A DNA stretch of 64,000 nt from Seminavis robusta (lineage: Eukaryota; Bacillariophyta; Bacillariophyceae; Naviculales; Naviculaceae): the NCBI GenBank assembly GCA_903772945.1, contig CAICTM010000102.1, forward strand, positions 1 to 64,000, written 5' to 3'. Numbering within the stretch: the first letter of the stretch is position 1; each line of letters opens with the position of its first letter. Made by a program: the position numbers and the translations under genes. Of the stretch, positions 1-10,668 are shown in pieces. A model generated the notes under the pieces. The model saw only the letters and a list, made by a program, of their open reading frames with translations. It did not search any database and was not told where the DNA came from.

Positions 1-2
1 TA

Positions 3-332
3 AATGGTCATTTGGAAGTGCTAAAGTATTCTCATGAAAATGGCTGTCCATGGGATGAAAGCACATGCAGAGAGGCTGCTATCAATGGTCATTTGGATAT
101 TTTGAAACATGCTCACGAAAATGGCTGTCCTTGGGATGAACACACCAGTACCTGTGCTGCTGTTTGTGGCCATTTGGAAGTGCTGACATATTCTCTTGAA
201 CATGGATGCCCATGGAATTCGTTTGAATTAGGGAGAAGACCCCATTCTCGGACAAGGAAATTGGCCCATGGCTTCTTAACTAAAAGGATTGATTGGCCAT
301 CACGGACACGATCAGGACGGTCACGGGCCTGA
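3..332 (+). CDS. Ankyrin-repeat protein fragment (5' partial)
   Basis: The frame is open from the left edge and encodes about two and a half ankyrin-type units of the form NGHLEVLKYSHENGCPWDE. This is the variant with a Cys-Pro-Trp loop that is common in large ankyrin gene families of diatoms and other protists. Repeats of this kind bind proteins; no other domain is visible. The repeat pattern stops near base 220, and the remaining codons to the stop at 332 are low-similarity and Arg-rich. Either the 3' end is decayed or a splice site near base 220 is being read through. The start lies outside the window. It could be the tail of a working gene or a broken copy. Confidence 0.6.
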   Translation, partial: NGHLEVLKYSHENGCPWDESTCREAAINGHLDILKHAHENGCPWDEHTSTCAAVCGHLEVLTYSLEHGCPWNSFELGRRPHSRTRKLAHGFLTKRIDWPSRTRSGRSRA

Positions 333-1251
333 AAGGCATCAGCTCACAATACCCCCCTGGCGAGTTCGCTTCCTAATATCCCGCTTACTGTTGGTTAGGC
401 GTCTTGACCTCTATCTACCCTTTGACTAAATGCCAATTCCAGCCAGGAGAGATGGCCGCCTATCCACAGAATTTCCATATAATGATAAAGTCACTTACTT
501 TTTCTGCTCGAAGGATCACGATGTGGCATGTTTGAATGTTTGCCTCAGCGTATGCCCCCTGATAACCTTGCACTGTGCCACTGATGACGGTTGCTCATCC
601 GAAACTGTTCACCAATCAGCCTCCGTCCGATTCAAGAGATAGCACCGCCCATCTAGCTAGAAAGGCCCGAAACGATTGAGTAGATCGTGAATCTTCACAC
701 AGACGAACGAACCATGATCTTAGAATCACAGGCCGGGGTGAGCCTAAGCTAGGAGCACTGTTGCGACCAACACTAACGACTAGATGAACATTGAACTTTA
801 CGTACTATTATTGCCCACACCAGCTGCGTTACGGCAAAAGTTCGACGAAAAAAGCCTACAGTACCGTACACACAAGTAAGTTTTGAAAACATTACACTCC
901 CTCCTTCATGAGCAATAGCAGCTTTTTCTTCCTACAAACAGACCCTATTGATGCATATATGCGTATTGGCAGCTTTGGGTGATTCGATTCTGCAATAGGA
1001 ATGTTCCAATCCTGTCTGTAACCGAGCCCTTGGCTCGTGATTCATTCTTGACAAAAAGGTTGATTGAAACGACAGGGAAGATTGTTGGCAAATAAGTTTT
1101 CGGTCCCGTCAATTGATACTTGTAGGACCGGTAGCTAGAGCTCAGAAGCTGTCACGTTCGACCTTTATAGTTGAAGAAGAAAAAACAAAGACATTTGGTG
1201 ATGGTGAGACGGAAATCGATTCAATAGGAAACCAATCATCAGGCACTCTGT
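333..1251. other. Intergenic, no gene seen
   Basis: Only short uninformative ORFs are present. No similarity, RNA gene or repeat was recognised. Confidence 0.4.
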
Positions 1252-1900
1252 CTATCGCACCTCCTCCACAAGGGCCTGAAGCTCATCTTCGTCCAGTTCT
1301 TCCAGTCGCTTGGCGATTACGGCATTCTCGTAGTCCTTGAGTTGTTTTGCCTGTATACATACATCACACAGAAACCCAAAGATTTGACAGTTATTAGTTG
1401 AAAGAACAACCCGCACATACATCAAGAAAATGGGGAGGTCGATTTCCAAAATCACTCACATAGGTCATATCTTTGGTGGCCACTCGAAAGATATACGAAC
1501 CAACCCAGGCAGCCGTGGCAAGCACCGTAAAGCCCCCGCCAATCCACTTTCCGGCTTCCAGTCCATCCACACCAAATACGACAGTGACAAATTCGTAAAA
1601 GAGAATAGGCACCACAAAGGCGACCAATGACAGGAAGATGGCGCCTCCTTTGGTTCCTGGATCCAGATAAAACGGGAGTTTGTTTTCTTCCACTGCCTTT
1701 CCATCATTGTTGTTGCTGTCTGCCGCCATTTCTCTTTGCCAAAAATCCTGTTGTGTTGTAGTTGGAAGGGACCTCTGCAGCGCATTCTGTGTTCGGGGTA
1801 TAACAACGCTTGGAGCAACAAACCCATTGGCAGTGCTGCTCAGGAGAGCAACCGCCAAAAGAGCGACGCCGAGTGAAATTAGCTTGTTGCTTCTGTACAT
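1252..1900 (-). CDS. Plastid-targeted DUF3007 membrane protein
   Basis: There are two exons, 1460-1900 and 1252-1350, with an intron that starts GTGAGT and ends with a canonical AG. The joined reading continues cleanly as DMTYAKQLKDYENAVIAKR. The protein is 179 aa. Residues 1-25 form a signal peptide followed by a TANG/FVAP junction, an ASAFAP-like motif directing import into the complex plastid. The mature part has two hydrophobic segments (from LPFYLDPGTKGGAIF onward, and GGGFTVLATAAWVGSYIF) and an acidic helical tail rich in Glu/Leu. This layout matches DUF3007, a small membrane protein family shared by cyanobacteria and plastids and without a settled role. The start was set at MYRSNK because the longer upstream reading lacks a signal peptide at its N-terminus. 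It is divergent from the kinase gene at 2827. Confidence 0.85.
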
Positions 1901-2826
1901 GTTGTCTTCGGTGGTGCTTGTATTCTTTTGTGGTTCTTTGTCTGCTTCTTCGATCCTCGTCCTTTCCATTTTTGTGGTGTTTGGTTTGATGGTTTGGATG
2001 TTTGGATGTTGGATCCAGCGGCGGGATGCCACCAACGTCATCGCGTCAGTCAAGTCACCGTTTCTTGCTCCTAAGTGAGGTAGGGTTAGAGTTTAAGTTT
2101 ATATTCATCTTCATCTCTGAAGAATGAGGTTTCTAGTTTTTTCCCTCTCGAGGCTGGCGTCGGGTTCTCCTAAACAGGACTAGAAAGCAGGTCTCAAGGA
2201 CATAAAAGACTTCATTTGACGACATCGACGAATAAATCTTTTGGGCACCCCTGAAGCCAGGCGAGCATCAAGAAAAGTTGGTCCGTTCCAAGGAGGGCCG
2301 GCCTGCAATCCACCCTTTGGTCGGGGTGTTGGAATGACTGCAAAGAAGACTCAACCCTCGGTGCTGGTGCCGGTGCCACTGGAGCTGTTTGTTCATGCTG
2401 CAATTGACAGCGACGCCTTCTACACCTCTCAGGCTGCTTCTTTTACTGTCAGTACGACGGTGACCAACAGTCAGTCTCTGCCTTGGTTACTGCTTGTTGT
2501 GGCACAGAAGTGTTGCGCTGTCTTTGATAGAGAGTCCTTTGGTTGGACGTACTAGTAGTCGTCGCTCCGTTGGCTGCCGGTGCCGTCGCTTCTCTTGGTG
2601 CTGGTACCGCAAGAGACGACAAGCTGCATTGGCACCCAAGTGGGAAAGAGAAGGACGACTCGACTTTAGTCAGGCATTGTTATTCTATTCAGCCTCTGTG
2701 CAACCGCGACAACCTACGCAGAAACGATCGAGCAAACCAGTTCAATCCATTGGAATTTCCGATCGAGCTAGACAGCTAGGTGCCGAGTGACAAAAAGCTC
2801 TTGACCACAACAAACACACATTCGCA
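1901..2826. other. Divergent intergenic region
   Basis: This stretch separates the plastid DUF3007 gene (-) from the kinase gene (+) and must carry both promoters. Several overlapping ORFs of 60-100 codons occur, but none resembles a protein family. Confidence 0.4.
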
Positions 2827-5052
2827 ATGGAGGAACTGCAAGATGCCATCGAGGACGCCCAATATGTCAACGCCATTTCGACACAGGAAGACGGTCCGCG
2901 GCCGGTTCTTCCTTGGGAGATCCCGACAGAGGAGCAACTAGCCGAATGGGAAACGAAATGCAAAGAACAGAGCGACGGAGCCAGTGGACGCTACGGGGAG
3001 CCGCTTTCCTTTGAATGGTACCTGTCGTCTGCTGTTGGGTTCTTCCACTTCTCGTCCTTTGTCAAAAGCGAAAAGGATGACTACGTACGCATCAACTTTG
3101 TAGAGGAAGTCCTGCGGTTTCAAAAGTCGAGAGGTAAAACACGGGTCGAGAAGGCAAGGTTCATACTCTCAAACTACCTGCAATCACCCAAACGCAACTT
3201 TGACAATGGAGAGCCCGAATTGCCGCCCAGAACGGAGATTGAAGAGCTTGATCTCGATAGAAAACCGTCCAAATTGGGAATGACGAGCGAGGAATTCCAA
3301 ACGCTCTGCAATCAGAGTATAGACTCTGAAAACCTCTTTTGCTGCGTTGGCCTTAAAGGCGCTGTGAGAGACGAACTCATCACATCGGTGCAGTCCGGAC
3401 TAGACAGAGCAGAATCCATCCAAAAGGCAGAGTCAGTACCGACCTTACCCGCTGGAGATGACCCTGCCAGGCAACGACCCTCGGTAGAAGGGGGCGGCAA
3501 GTCAGAACCCTTGCAACCGACTTCTATTTCCAGCGAGTCCATGCGAGACTTGACCAGACGGCTACGGACCGATGCTGCGGGGGATATGCCCTCTGATATA
3601 TTCAACAAAGCCGAGGCTGTAGTCTTTGAGGCCCTACGGAGACAATACTATGAGGCTTTCAAAGAGTCCATCTGGTATACCAAGCTGAGAAACTTTATTT
3701 GGTTCCAAGATAGACGGGTAGTACCAGAGGACTTCTTTGTCATGAGAGTGTTGGGTCGAGGAGGATTTGGACTCGTCACGGGTAAGGGATGCGTTGCTTT
3801 GTTGTATATGTGCTTTCTGCCTCTGATCTTGACGGTCACACATCAGTCGTGCTTTTTGTTGTTGCTCACCTGATCATCCGATTGCAACTCTTTTTGTGAA
3901 ATACATTAGCTTGTAAAAAGGGAACTTCTGGGCAACTCTATGCCATGAAAGTGATGAACAAAAAACGCATCAAAATGAAAAAGTCGGAACAGTTAGCACT
4001 GAACGAACGGAAAGCACTGGCGGCCGTGGAATCACGGTTTGTTGTCAACTTGAAGTACTCATTCCATTCAAAGGACGACGTGTTCCTGATTCTCGATCTT
4101 ATGACTGGAGGTGACTTGGGTTACCATCTACATCAAAAAGGAAAGTTCCACAAAAGAGAGTGCCTTTACTATGCAGCGCGTATCATGCTCGGACTGCAGG
4201 CGCTCCATGACCAACAATACGTGTACAGAGATCTCAAACCGGAGAACTGTTTGTTGGCAGAAGACGGGAGAGTCAAGATTACGGATCTTGGGCTTGCCAC
4301 AAAAATCACACCAACGCTCCACGGCGCTGCCGGAACAAGAGGTTACTGGGCGCCGGAAATGTTAAAACGTGACAAGAACGGAAGAAGAATGCCATACGGG
4401 CATGCTGTGGATTGGTTTAGCTTTGGTTGTTGTGTGGCCGAGTTTATTTCGGGCTCGAATCCGTTCCGATCAGAGGCAGCACTCAACTTTGGCCTCGAGC
4501 GTGGCAAACAAACCAAGGTATGTTTGTTGTACTGGACTTTGCAGCTGGTCGTTCTGTTTTCGTCGCTCGCTCATCTCTCTGTCTGCTACTGGTCGATAGG
4601 AAAAAGCCATTGATTGTGCAACACAGGAGATGGATCCTGAGTTCAACCCCGAAAAGTTCGATCCCGAAGCCGCGGATCTTTGCAAACGGCTACTTGACAA
4701 AAACCACAGAACCAGATTAGGCGCGAACGGGTGCGAGGAGATCATGGCGCATCCGTGGTTCAGGAGAGTCAAGTGGGAGGAAATAATATCAGATAAGAAA
4801 AAGCCTCCGTACACGCCACCAAAGGACGTCAACGCGGCCCCACAAAGCGAGATCGGGACATTCACGGAGGACAAGGCCCTCCAGGAAATTGTAATTGATG
4901 AAAGGGACGAAGAAGTGTACAAAAGCTGGGACTGGACGAACCCCAGAGCGTTCGCTGCGGAAGTGATTGAGTTTTTGATTTACGAGAGAACGACCGGTGA
5001 GCCGCTTCTCCCGATCGCTCAGAACGCTTCTTGTTGCTGCAATGTTTTGTAG
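2827..5052 (+). CDS. GRK-like RGS-domain AGC protein kinase
   Basis: There are three exons: 2827-3781, 3910-4517 and 4600-5052, giving 671 aa. An RGS fold is split around a long insert: residues about 57-120 carry the first helices (PLSFEWYLSSAVGFFHFSSF), and residues about 255-295 carry the last (RRQYYEAFKESIWYTKLRNF). The kinase domain follows: glycine loop GRGGFG 310-315, ATP lysine K332, catalytic YRDLKPEN with D426, DLG with D444, and GYWAPEM. An AGC C-terminal tail follows. DLG instead of DFG and the RGS-kinase fusion are hallmarks of G-protein-coupled receptor kinases, which phosphorylate activated receptors. The last residues are CCCNVL. CNVL fits a CaaX box ending in Leu (geranylgeranyl type), and the adjacent Cys residues could be palmitoylated, so membrane attachment is inferred. 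There is no PH domain as in GRK2. The gene converges with the Kelch gene. Confidence 0.85.
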
Positions 5053-5586
5053 TTGCCGGCCAACCCAGACCAATCGAATGTTCTACTCCGTCAAGTTTGA
5101 TAGTTTTCATCATATGCCCCAGGGTAAGATACTTTCGGGGCAGCCCTTCAAGAATTTGCTGGTCGAAACCGCAGCCTTCGCAGCGGCCCCTTACAACTAC
5201 GGTACGGTATGATACTGACGAGGATTGACAAAATTGATGGCGGCTCGTTAACGCCATTGAGACCAGAGATCGGAAAAGCTTCACTGCTTGGTAGAAACGA
5301 CAACGTCGTGTGTTTCAGGGTTTTAAGTTGATTTGATGGCAACTTCCGAGTCGTTGGGTGCACGTCGACCCTCGTAGCCCTGATAATCGTACTAGCTATC
5401 TGACTGCTGTTTTCTACTACTCAAGCTTGCTCGACGGTTGCCCATCGTGGAAACCAATTAGTCGAGTCTGTTGCAGTACCGGTACCGTACGGTAGAGCCC
5501 GAGGATTGCGGAGAGGGCAAATCGGTGAGGACCTAACTAGCACATGTACCGGTACCAGTAGATCTTTTCAGAGAAAACTGCTTTCA
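5053..5586. other. Convergent intergenic region
   Basis: This is the 3' space between the kinase (+) and Kelch (-) genes. It contains GTACCGGTACC-type words near 5480 and 5545. No gene was seen. Confidence 0.4.
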
Positions 5587-7860
5587 TTACTTTTTCTTTT
5601 TAGACTTCTTCTGCTTTCCAGGCTCGAGCCCCAACTCTTTCAACCTGGCCAATACTGGTTCCAGATCTGTGTACCGCTTCTGTGCCAACTGGAAACCCTC
5701 TCGCTTCAGTTGCTTTTTGGATGGTTCTTCAGTTTCGCCTGCTTGTTTCAAAGCCTCCAAGGCTTCATCGTTCCAATTGCTCTTGGTTCGAGCGTAGAAA
5801 TCAGCCAAGGCTTCTCCGTCTTGTGGGGTCCGAAGAGGATTGCCGAGATCGTGCTCAGCGGTGAGATTGGCGAGTTCTTCACTCTGTCCCGCAACGCTGC
5901 CTGATTTCTCTTCTTCTTCGTCCTCGGAATCATCTTCGTCATCGTCGTCACCATCTCCCCCGGTGCTGATGTAGCTATCATCGTCATCATGGACAGCACC
6001 CCGCCATACTTGCTTGTGCATTGTCCCAGGCCAAAGACAGTTCCACTGGTTTCGTTTTCGCAAATCGAGACTCCACATGTCATCGAGCGTAACTTCCCGA
6101 TCCCCAATCTCCACCAAACCTCCATAGATAAAGAGGGTGTTTCGGTTGATAATTGCGCCGCACTTGATTCTTGGCAATGGTTCGTCACGCGGCATTGCTT
6201 CTGGAGTCTTGGTCTCTGGATCCAGCCGCATCACGGAAGATGACGTGATGGTTGTTGCTCTGCCCACAGCAGGCCCACCTGCATTCTTTTTGGATGGTCT
6301 TTTGGCAGCAGGCTTTTCCTCTTCGTCGCTATCTTCCTCTTTTTCTTCTTCTTTGGTTTCCTCCTCTTCTTCCTCCTCTTTTTCTTCGTCGTCACTGACA
6401 ACCTTTTTGTTGTTGTTATCCTTGTCGAAACGTTCGTAGACGATATTCCCCGATCCATCGACAAAGGCAAACATGTTCTCACGAAGTTGATCAATGTTCC
6501 AACCAGTTGGTTGAGGATTGTCATCATTGCCATCATCCTCGTCCATGTCCAGATCCATGTTGTCATCATCATCGTCTTCTTCATCATCCTTTTCCTCTTG
6601 GATGATTGCAGCGGGAATCTCTTGTTGTTGCTGTTGCTGTTGGGCATCGGCAGCCTTTTGTTGCTTTCTCACTTTGAGTGGGAACCATCTTGGCTTGGGA
6701 TCGACATCCAGACAAAAGAGATCATTGAAAAATACCGAGTCGACTTTGTGATGCATGAGTTCGGCATCAATGACTCCTCCAAATACGAGCATTTTGTTCT
6801 TGTAGGAGGCTGATGCCGCTGCGCATCGTCCATTGGGATTCTTTTGTGGTGTATTGTTGTTCGCAATCAGGAGCGTTTCAGCAGCAGATGATACAGTGCT
6901 ACTGCTGAGTAGTTTCTCCCACGTAGGTGGTTTCCCTTGTAGAATGGGCTTGAGATGCAACAACCAAGCATCGGTATGAACCTTGGTTTCCTTTCCTGCA
7001 GATGCTGCCGTCAGCTTTGAAAATCCTCCTTGTACCACGACGTCATTGTCACTGACAACGGCAATGTTGCAAGCACTGCGAGGTTCCGGTCTATTTCCTA
7101 GTTTTGAGTATGGAACATCCATCCATTGTTGTGTTTTGAGGTCGAATACATACACATCATTGAACCATCTGGGTGTATCTTTCATGGCTTCATAGAATCC
7201 ACCAAATACGACCATGTAATGTTTCCACACAATCGCTGCATGTCCACTGCGGGCGGACGGAACACTGCCTGTCTTGCAATTCAATTCGGTCCACGATTGT
7301 TGTTTGACATCATAACGCCACAGATCCTTGTAGTGATGATAATGATCCGGCGATGCCAGTTCTCCTCCGAACACGTACAGACCTCCGTTGTAATAGACTG
7401 TGGAATGGGCACAGCGAGCAGGAGGCGACGGGGCGGCCGATGGCATGACGATTTGCTTCCACTCGTGATCTTCCTTGTTGTTTTTGGAAGTGTACGTCCA
7501 TCGAAGCAAATGATCCACCACGATGTTTTCGACGCCGTCAAAATACTCGCCACCGAAAACGTACACTTGCTGCTTGCCCTTTTGGTCTTCTACCACCGTC
7601 ATGGAAAAATTGCCACGGGGAGGAGGAAAGCCCTCCAAAGTTTCCACGATGGGTTTGCTGCCTTCGATATCTCGTTTCCGATAAACTTGCAATAAATCAT
7701 CCAAGGATTGTTGCTGGTTATCATCATTGTCTTGAGCCTCATCCGATGCCTTGTTGGAATCCTTTTTGGCACGTTTTCTCGCAGCTTTGTCCGCTTTGGC
7801 ATCCTTCTTGGCTTGCAGAGCCGCCTTTTTGCCCGGGTCTTTCTTCTTGTTCTTGCCCAT
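5587..7860 (-). CDS. KLHDC4-like Kelch-repeat protein
   Basis: A single-exon gene of 757 aa. It begins with a short Lys-rich basic segment (MGKNKKKDPGKKAALQAKK), as KLHDC4 orthologues do. Kelch blades follow, each with a Gly-Gly pair: FGGEYFDGVEN, VFGGELASPDHYHHYKDLW, VFGGFYEAMKDTPRWFNDVY, QGGFSKL, FGGVIDAELMHHKVD, and a late YGGLVEIGDREVTLDDMW. Long acidic Glu/Asp stretches sit between the fifth and sixth blades and near the C-terminus, which ends in a Lys tract. The match to human KLHDC4 and yeast KEL3-like proteins is strong through HYKDLW and the spacing of the first four blades. The function of this family is poorly defined; a propeller used for protein binding is the safe statement. The acidic and basic tracts suggest a nucleolar or ribosome-related location, but that is inference. 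Confidence 0.88.
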   Translation of the reverse strand: MGKNKKKDPGKKAALQAKKDAKADKAARKRAKKDSNKASDEAQDNDDNQQQSLDDLLQVYRKRDIEGSKPIVETLEGFPPPRGNFSMTVVEDQKGKQQVYVFGGEYFDGVENIVVDHLLRWTYTSKNNKEDHEWKQIVMPSAAPSPPARCAHSTVYYNGGLYVFGGELASPDHYHHYKDLWRYDVKQQSWTELNCKTGSVPSARSGHAAIVWKHYMVVFGGFYEAMKDTPRWFNDVYVFDLKTQQWMDVPYSKLGNRPEPRSACNIAVVSDNDVVVQGGFSKLTAASAGKETKVHTDAWLLHLKPILQGKPPTWEKLLSSSTVSSAAETLLIANNNTPQKNPNGRCAAASASYKNKMLVFGGVIDAELMHHKVDSVFFNDLFCLDVDPKPRWFPLKVRKQQKAADAQQQQQQQEIPAAIIQEEKDDEEDDDDDNMDLDMDEDDGNDDNPQPTGWNIDQLRENMFAFVDGSGNIVYERFDKDNNNKKVVSDDEEKEEEEEEETKEEEKEEDSDEEEKPAAKRPSKKNAGGPAVGRATTITSSSVMRLDPETKTPEAMPRDEPLPRIKCGAIINRNTLFIYGGLVEIGDREVTLDDMWSLDLRKRNQWNCLWPGTMHKQVWRGAVHDDDDSYISTGGDGDDDDEDDSEDEEEEKSGSVAGQSEELANLTAEHDLGNPLRTPQDGEALADFYARTKSNWNDEALEALKQAGETEEPSKKQLKREGFQLAQKRYTDLEPVLARLKELGLEPGKQKKSKKKK

Positions 7861-9053
7861 ACTAGCTAATCTATGTAGCTAGCTAGATTGAGTTTGTGCT
7901 AGCTAGATGGATAGGAAAGCTAGATAGATAAGACAGCAGTTGCGTGGGATGAGTCTAAAAGAATGGAATATCATCGAGAAGGTCGTTGCCGAGCTCCGAT
8001 GATACCGGTAGCCTCGATCTTCTTGTTGGTTGTCAAAAAAAATGGGTGGTGGGTGTCTCGATGTCTCGATCTTTGCACGGCACAAGGCTTCAAATCTTGA
8101 ATAAGCCGGTTAGCGTGTAAAAAGGAATCAAATCTCCAAATTGTTCCGGAAGCTACAGCCACACCATGTAGTACCAGTACTAGTATGCATAGATGTGCGG
8201 TGGTAAAATAACAACTCTCAGGTGGTAAAAGAACTGTCAGAGTAGGTGGTCTAACCAAGAGGAATGGCTGTCACAGAAGCACTAGCTACCTCCTAGCTGC
8301 GTCCTGGCTGGCTAGCTAGTAGCATGGCCGTTCTGCTTTTCAAGGATTGACGACCAGACCGGGTTGCTAGCTAGTACAGTAGAGTACCAGCAATGGCAAT
8401 TGTGGAACTCAGCACTGAGTGGATTTGACGCCATGCTTGACCAGAAGGAACTTGCTACCGGTATAGCGTTGGTTGGGAGGCTGACCATCATCATATGTAT
8501 ATCCTCATTGGCGTCGTGGTGGCATGCCAATCCAAAATGATCAGTTTGATGTCTTCCCATTTTTATTGTCACTCAACAGAACAATCACGATGGCAGATGG
8601 CAGTAATGGATGCATGACAGCAGATGATTCATCAAGGAAGTAGCGTCCCGTTCAGTGAGGAGTGCACATACACATCATGGGTTTCCACGCAAATTGGGCT
8701 GCCATAGCTACAAGCATCCATCCTCACAGTTGGCACGGGCATCCACGGCCAACGGCTTCAGCATCAAGGTGCTGGTAGCAACAACAAGGGCAGCACGTCA
8801 TTGTCTCTTCTTTCTTTTCTCTCTCAACCAGAATGATGAAAACAAAGAAGCAAGCGACTGAAGCAGATATGACTTAAGCTCAAATTTCGCAAGACATGAG
8901 AAGCTTTGTATCCACGGACAACTTGTAGATCACTCTTTGATCTGTCACAACAGAGCCACAACAACAACAATTTCTTCAATATGGTAGTGGTACATGCATC
9001 CGAAGAATGACATGAGATGTCAAACAGCAACGAGTTCACATGCAAATATGGGG
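7861..9053. other. Intergenic, no gene seen
   Basis: Contains runs of GCTAGCTAG near 7880-7915 and 8290-8315 and single ACCGGTA words near 8003 and 8455. Short ORFs are not convincing. Confidence 0.4.
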
Positions 9054-10376
9054 CTACGACTTGTGGTATTCTGAAAGGAGCTCTTGGAACAGCAGACTGG
9101 CGTAGGCATCCCAACATGACAAGGCAGGAATGCCTTCAAATGTCCGATCACGGTGTGTCTTGTATATCTCAAGGAAACGCTTGGTTGACATCAAATTGCC
9201 ACCTAGAAACATTTTGAACTGATGCAGTGTATCTTCCTTGTACCATCTCTCAGCCATGGTCATGATAGTGTAAGCTACATACACTAATTCAGCTTCAGTG
9301 GGCTCTTCCGTAGCACCAGAGTTGATGGAATCAGATGAGTTTGCTTGACCATGTTCAGATAGCGCAAAGTGGCTGCCACCATCCTCCAGGTCGTGAATCC
9401 ATTTGTAAACCTCGGTCATGCATGCTCCTGCTGTAATCCTGTTTAATGAATATCCATCTTTATTACAACTGAACTCCTCCACAGCATGAAACACTTCACA
9501 GATGGCTTGATAATCAAAGGATGGGTTTGGTGCAATGGTGGATGATGGTGCAATTGAGCCTTCTTTCAAGGCTCTGGTTATGACCTTGCTGTTGCATTGA
9601 AACAGTGCATGCTGGAGTTTGAGCACTTTGCATCTCAATTTGTGCCCTTCTTTCCAGCTCTTCTTTTGGCACTCAAACCCGCAGTACCTTGCAGCATCGC
9701 AGCCTTGACATTTGAAAACATCCTTGTTGTCAACTCCACATTCCCAGCATTTGAGCTGTATGAGGTCAAACCCAATAGCAACCCCACGACATGCAGCCAT
9801 AGCCGAAATTTTTTCAGCACAGAAGTTGTTTGCTTGTTGTTCCATATGTTCGGGTATATTAGTAAAATGAGCCATCATAGATGAAAAATGATCAAAAGTA
9901 GTTTGGTACATAGGTGAATTGTGCGCGGGATGATGTCCCGTAATTTGGAGAATGCGGGGAGCCCATTTTTCAAGCAAACAATCATGTGTCTGCTGGAATG
10001 CTCTTACGACACAATCGTATTTTGCTAGGATACTGCTAACCCGACTTTTGTCCAATTCATGGCCAAATGCAATCCAAAGCTCTCTTGCAAGTCTTACGAT
10101 ATCGATGCTAACTTGATGGTTTTGGACTTTATCAGAACTATTCACTCCAAAAGCCATCTTGGCAAATCCCGTAGCAGCCGAGCGCTGCCAAATGAGAGCT
10201 TGTTGTGTTGCATCTCCAAAAGCTTTGGACTGTCGCTTGTAGACAAGCTCGTTAGCAACTCTGTCCACATCCACCGTGCCTTCTTTCAGGCCCTGGATGG
10301 TTTCATCAGGAAGTAACCTGTAAAGATTGCTGGCTTTGAACCGTGGGGTCTTTGACTTATTTCCTTTGGTTGCCAT
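9054..10376 (-). CDS. MYND zinc-finger protein
   Basis: A 440-aa single-exon gene. The MYND finger lies near residues 210-250 and shows the full Cys/His set: CWECGVDNKDVFKCQGCDA, then YCGFECQKKSW, then HKLRC. MYND fingers bind short proline-containing peptides and act in protein-protein contacts. The parts before and after the finger are helical and hydrophilic and resemble no catalytic domain; a SET domain is not seen. Small MYND proteins of this layout are a large family in diatoms. The start MATKGNKSKTPRFK follows the only in-frame upstream Met. It is divergent from the recombinase-like gene, with under 300 bp between starts. Confidence 0.8.
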   Translation of the reverse strand: MATKGNKSKTPRFKASNLYRLLPDETIQGLKEGTVDVDRVANELVYKRQSKAFGDATQQALIWQRSAATGFAKMAFGVNSSDKVQNHQVSIDIVRLARELWIAFGHELDKSRVSSILAKYDCVVRAFQQTHDCLLEKWAPRILQITGHHPAHNSPMYQTTFDHFSSMMAHFTNIPEHMEQQANNFCAEKISAMAACRGVAIGFDLIQLKCWECGVDNKDVFKCQGCDAARYCGFECQKKSWKEGHKLRCKVLKLQHALFQCNSKVITRALKEGSIAPSSTIAPNPSFDYQAICEVFHAVEEFSCNKDGYSLNRITAGACMTEVYKWIHDLEDGGSHFALSEHGQANSSDSINSGATEEPTEAELVYVAYTIMTMAERWYKEDTLHQFKMFLGGNLMSTKRFLEIYKTHRDRTFEGIPALSCWDAYASLLFQELLSEYHKS

Positions 10377-10668
10377 GGTTTTCTTCCTTCTTGCTGGCTA
10401 GCTAGTCGAAGCGCCTGGTCAACGCTTGCTTGAAGGGAGATAAAGGTGCTCGGTAAAAACAAAACAAGAGCGTCGGAACCTTTGGCCGATGGGGCACTTT
10501 GAGCCGTGGTCAGGTCGCGCACTTGCGCAGATCTTTCACACCATCGCCGATGTCGGATGCACGGTACTAGTATCTTTGAAATGCCACCAAAAAATGAGGG
10601 AACTGACGAACTGACTTACATGTACATTACTTCAACAAGCAAGTCAAGAGTAGAAGACAGAGAATGCC

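Noticed and set aside
6230-6660. Ser-rich and Lys/Met-rich ORFs on both strands
   Set aside because: Shadows of the acidic stretches of the Kelch protein.
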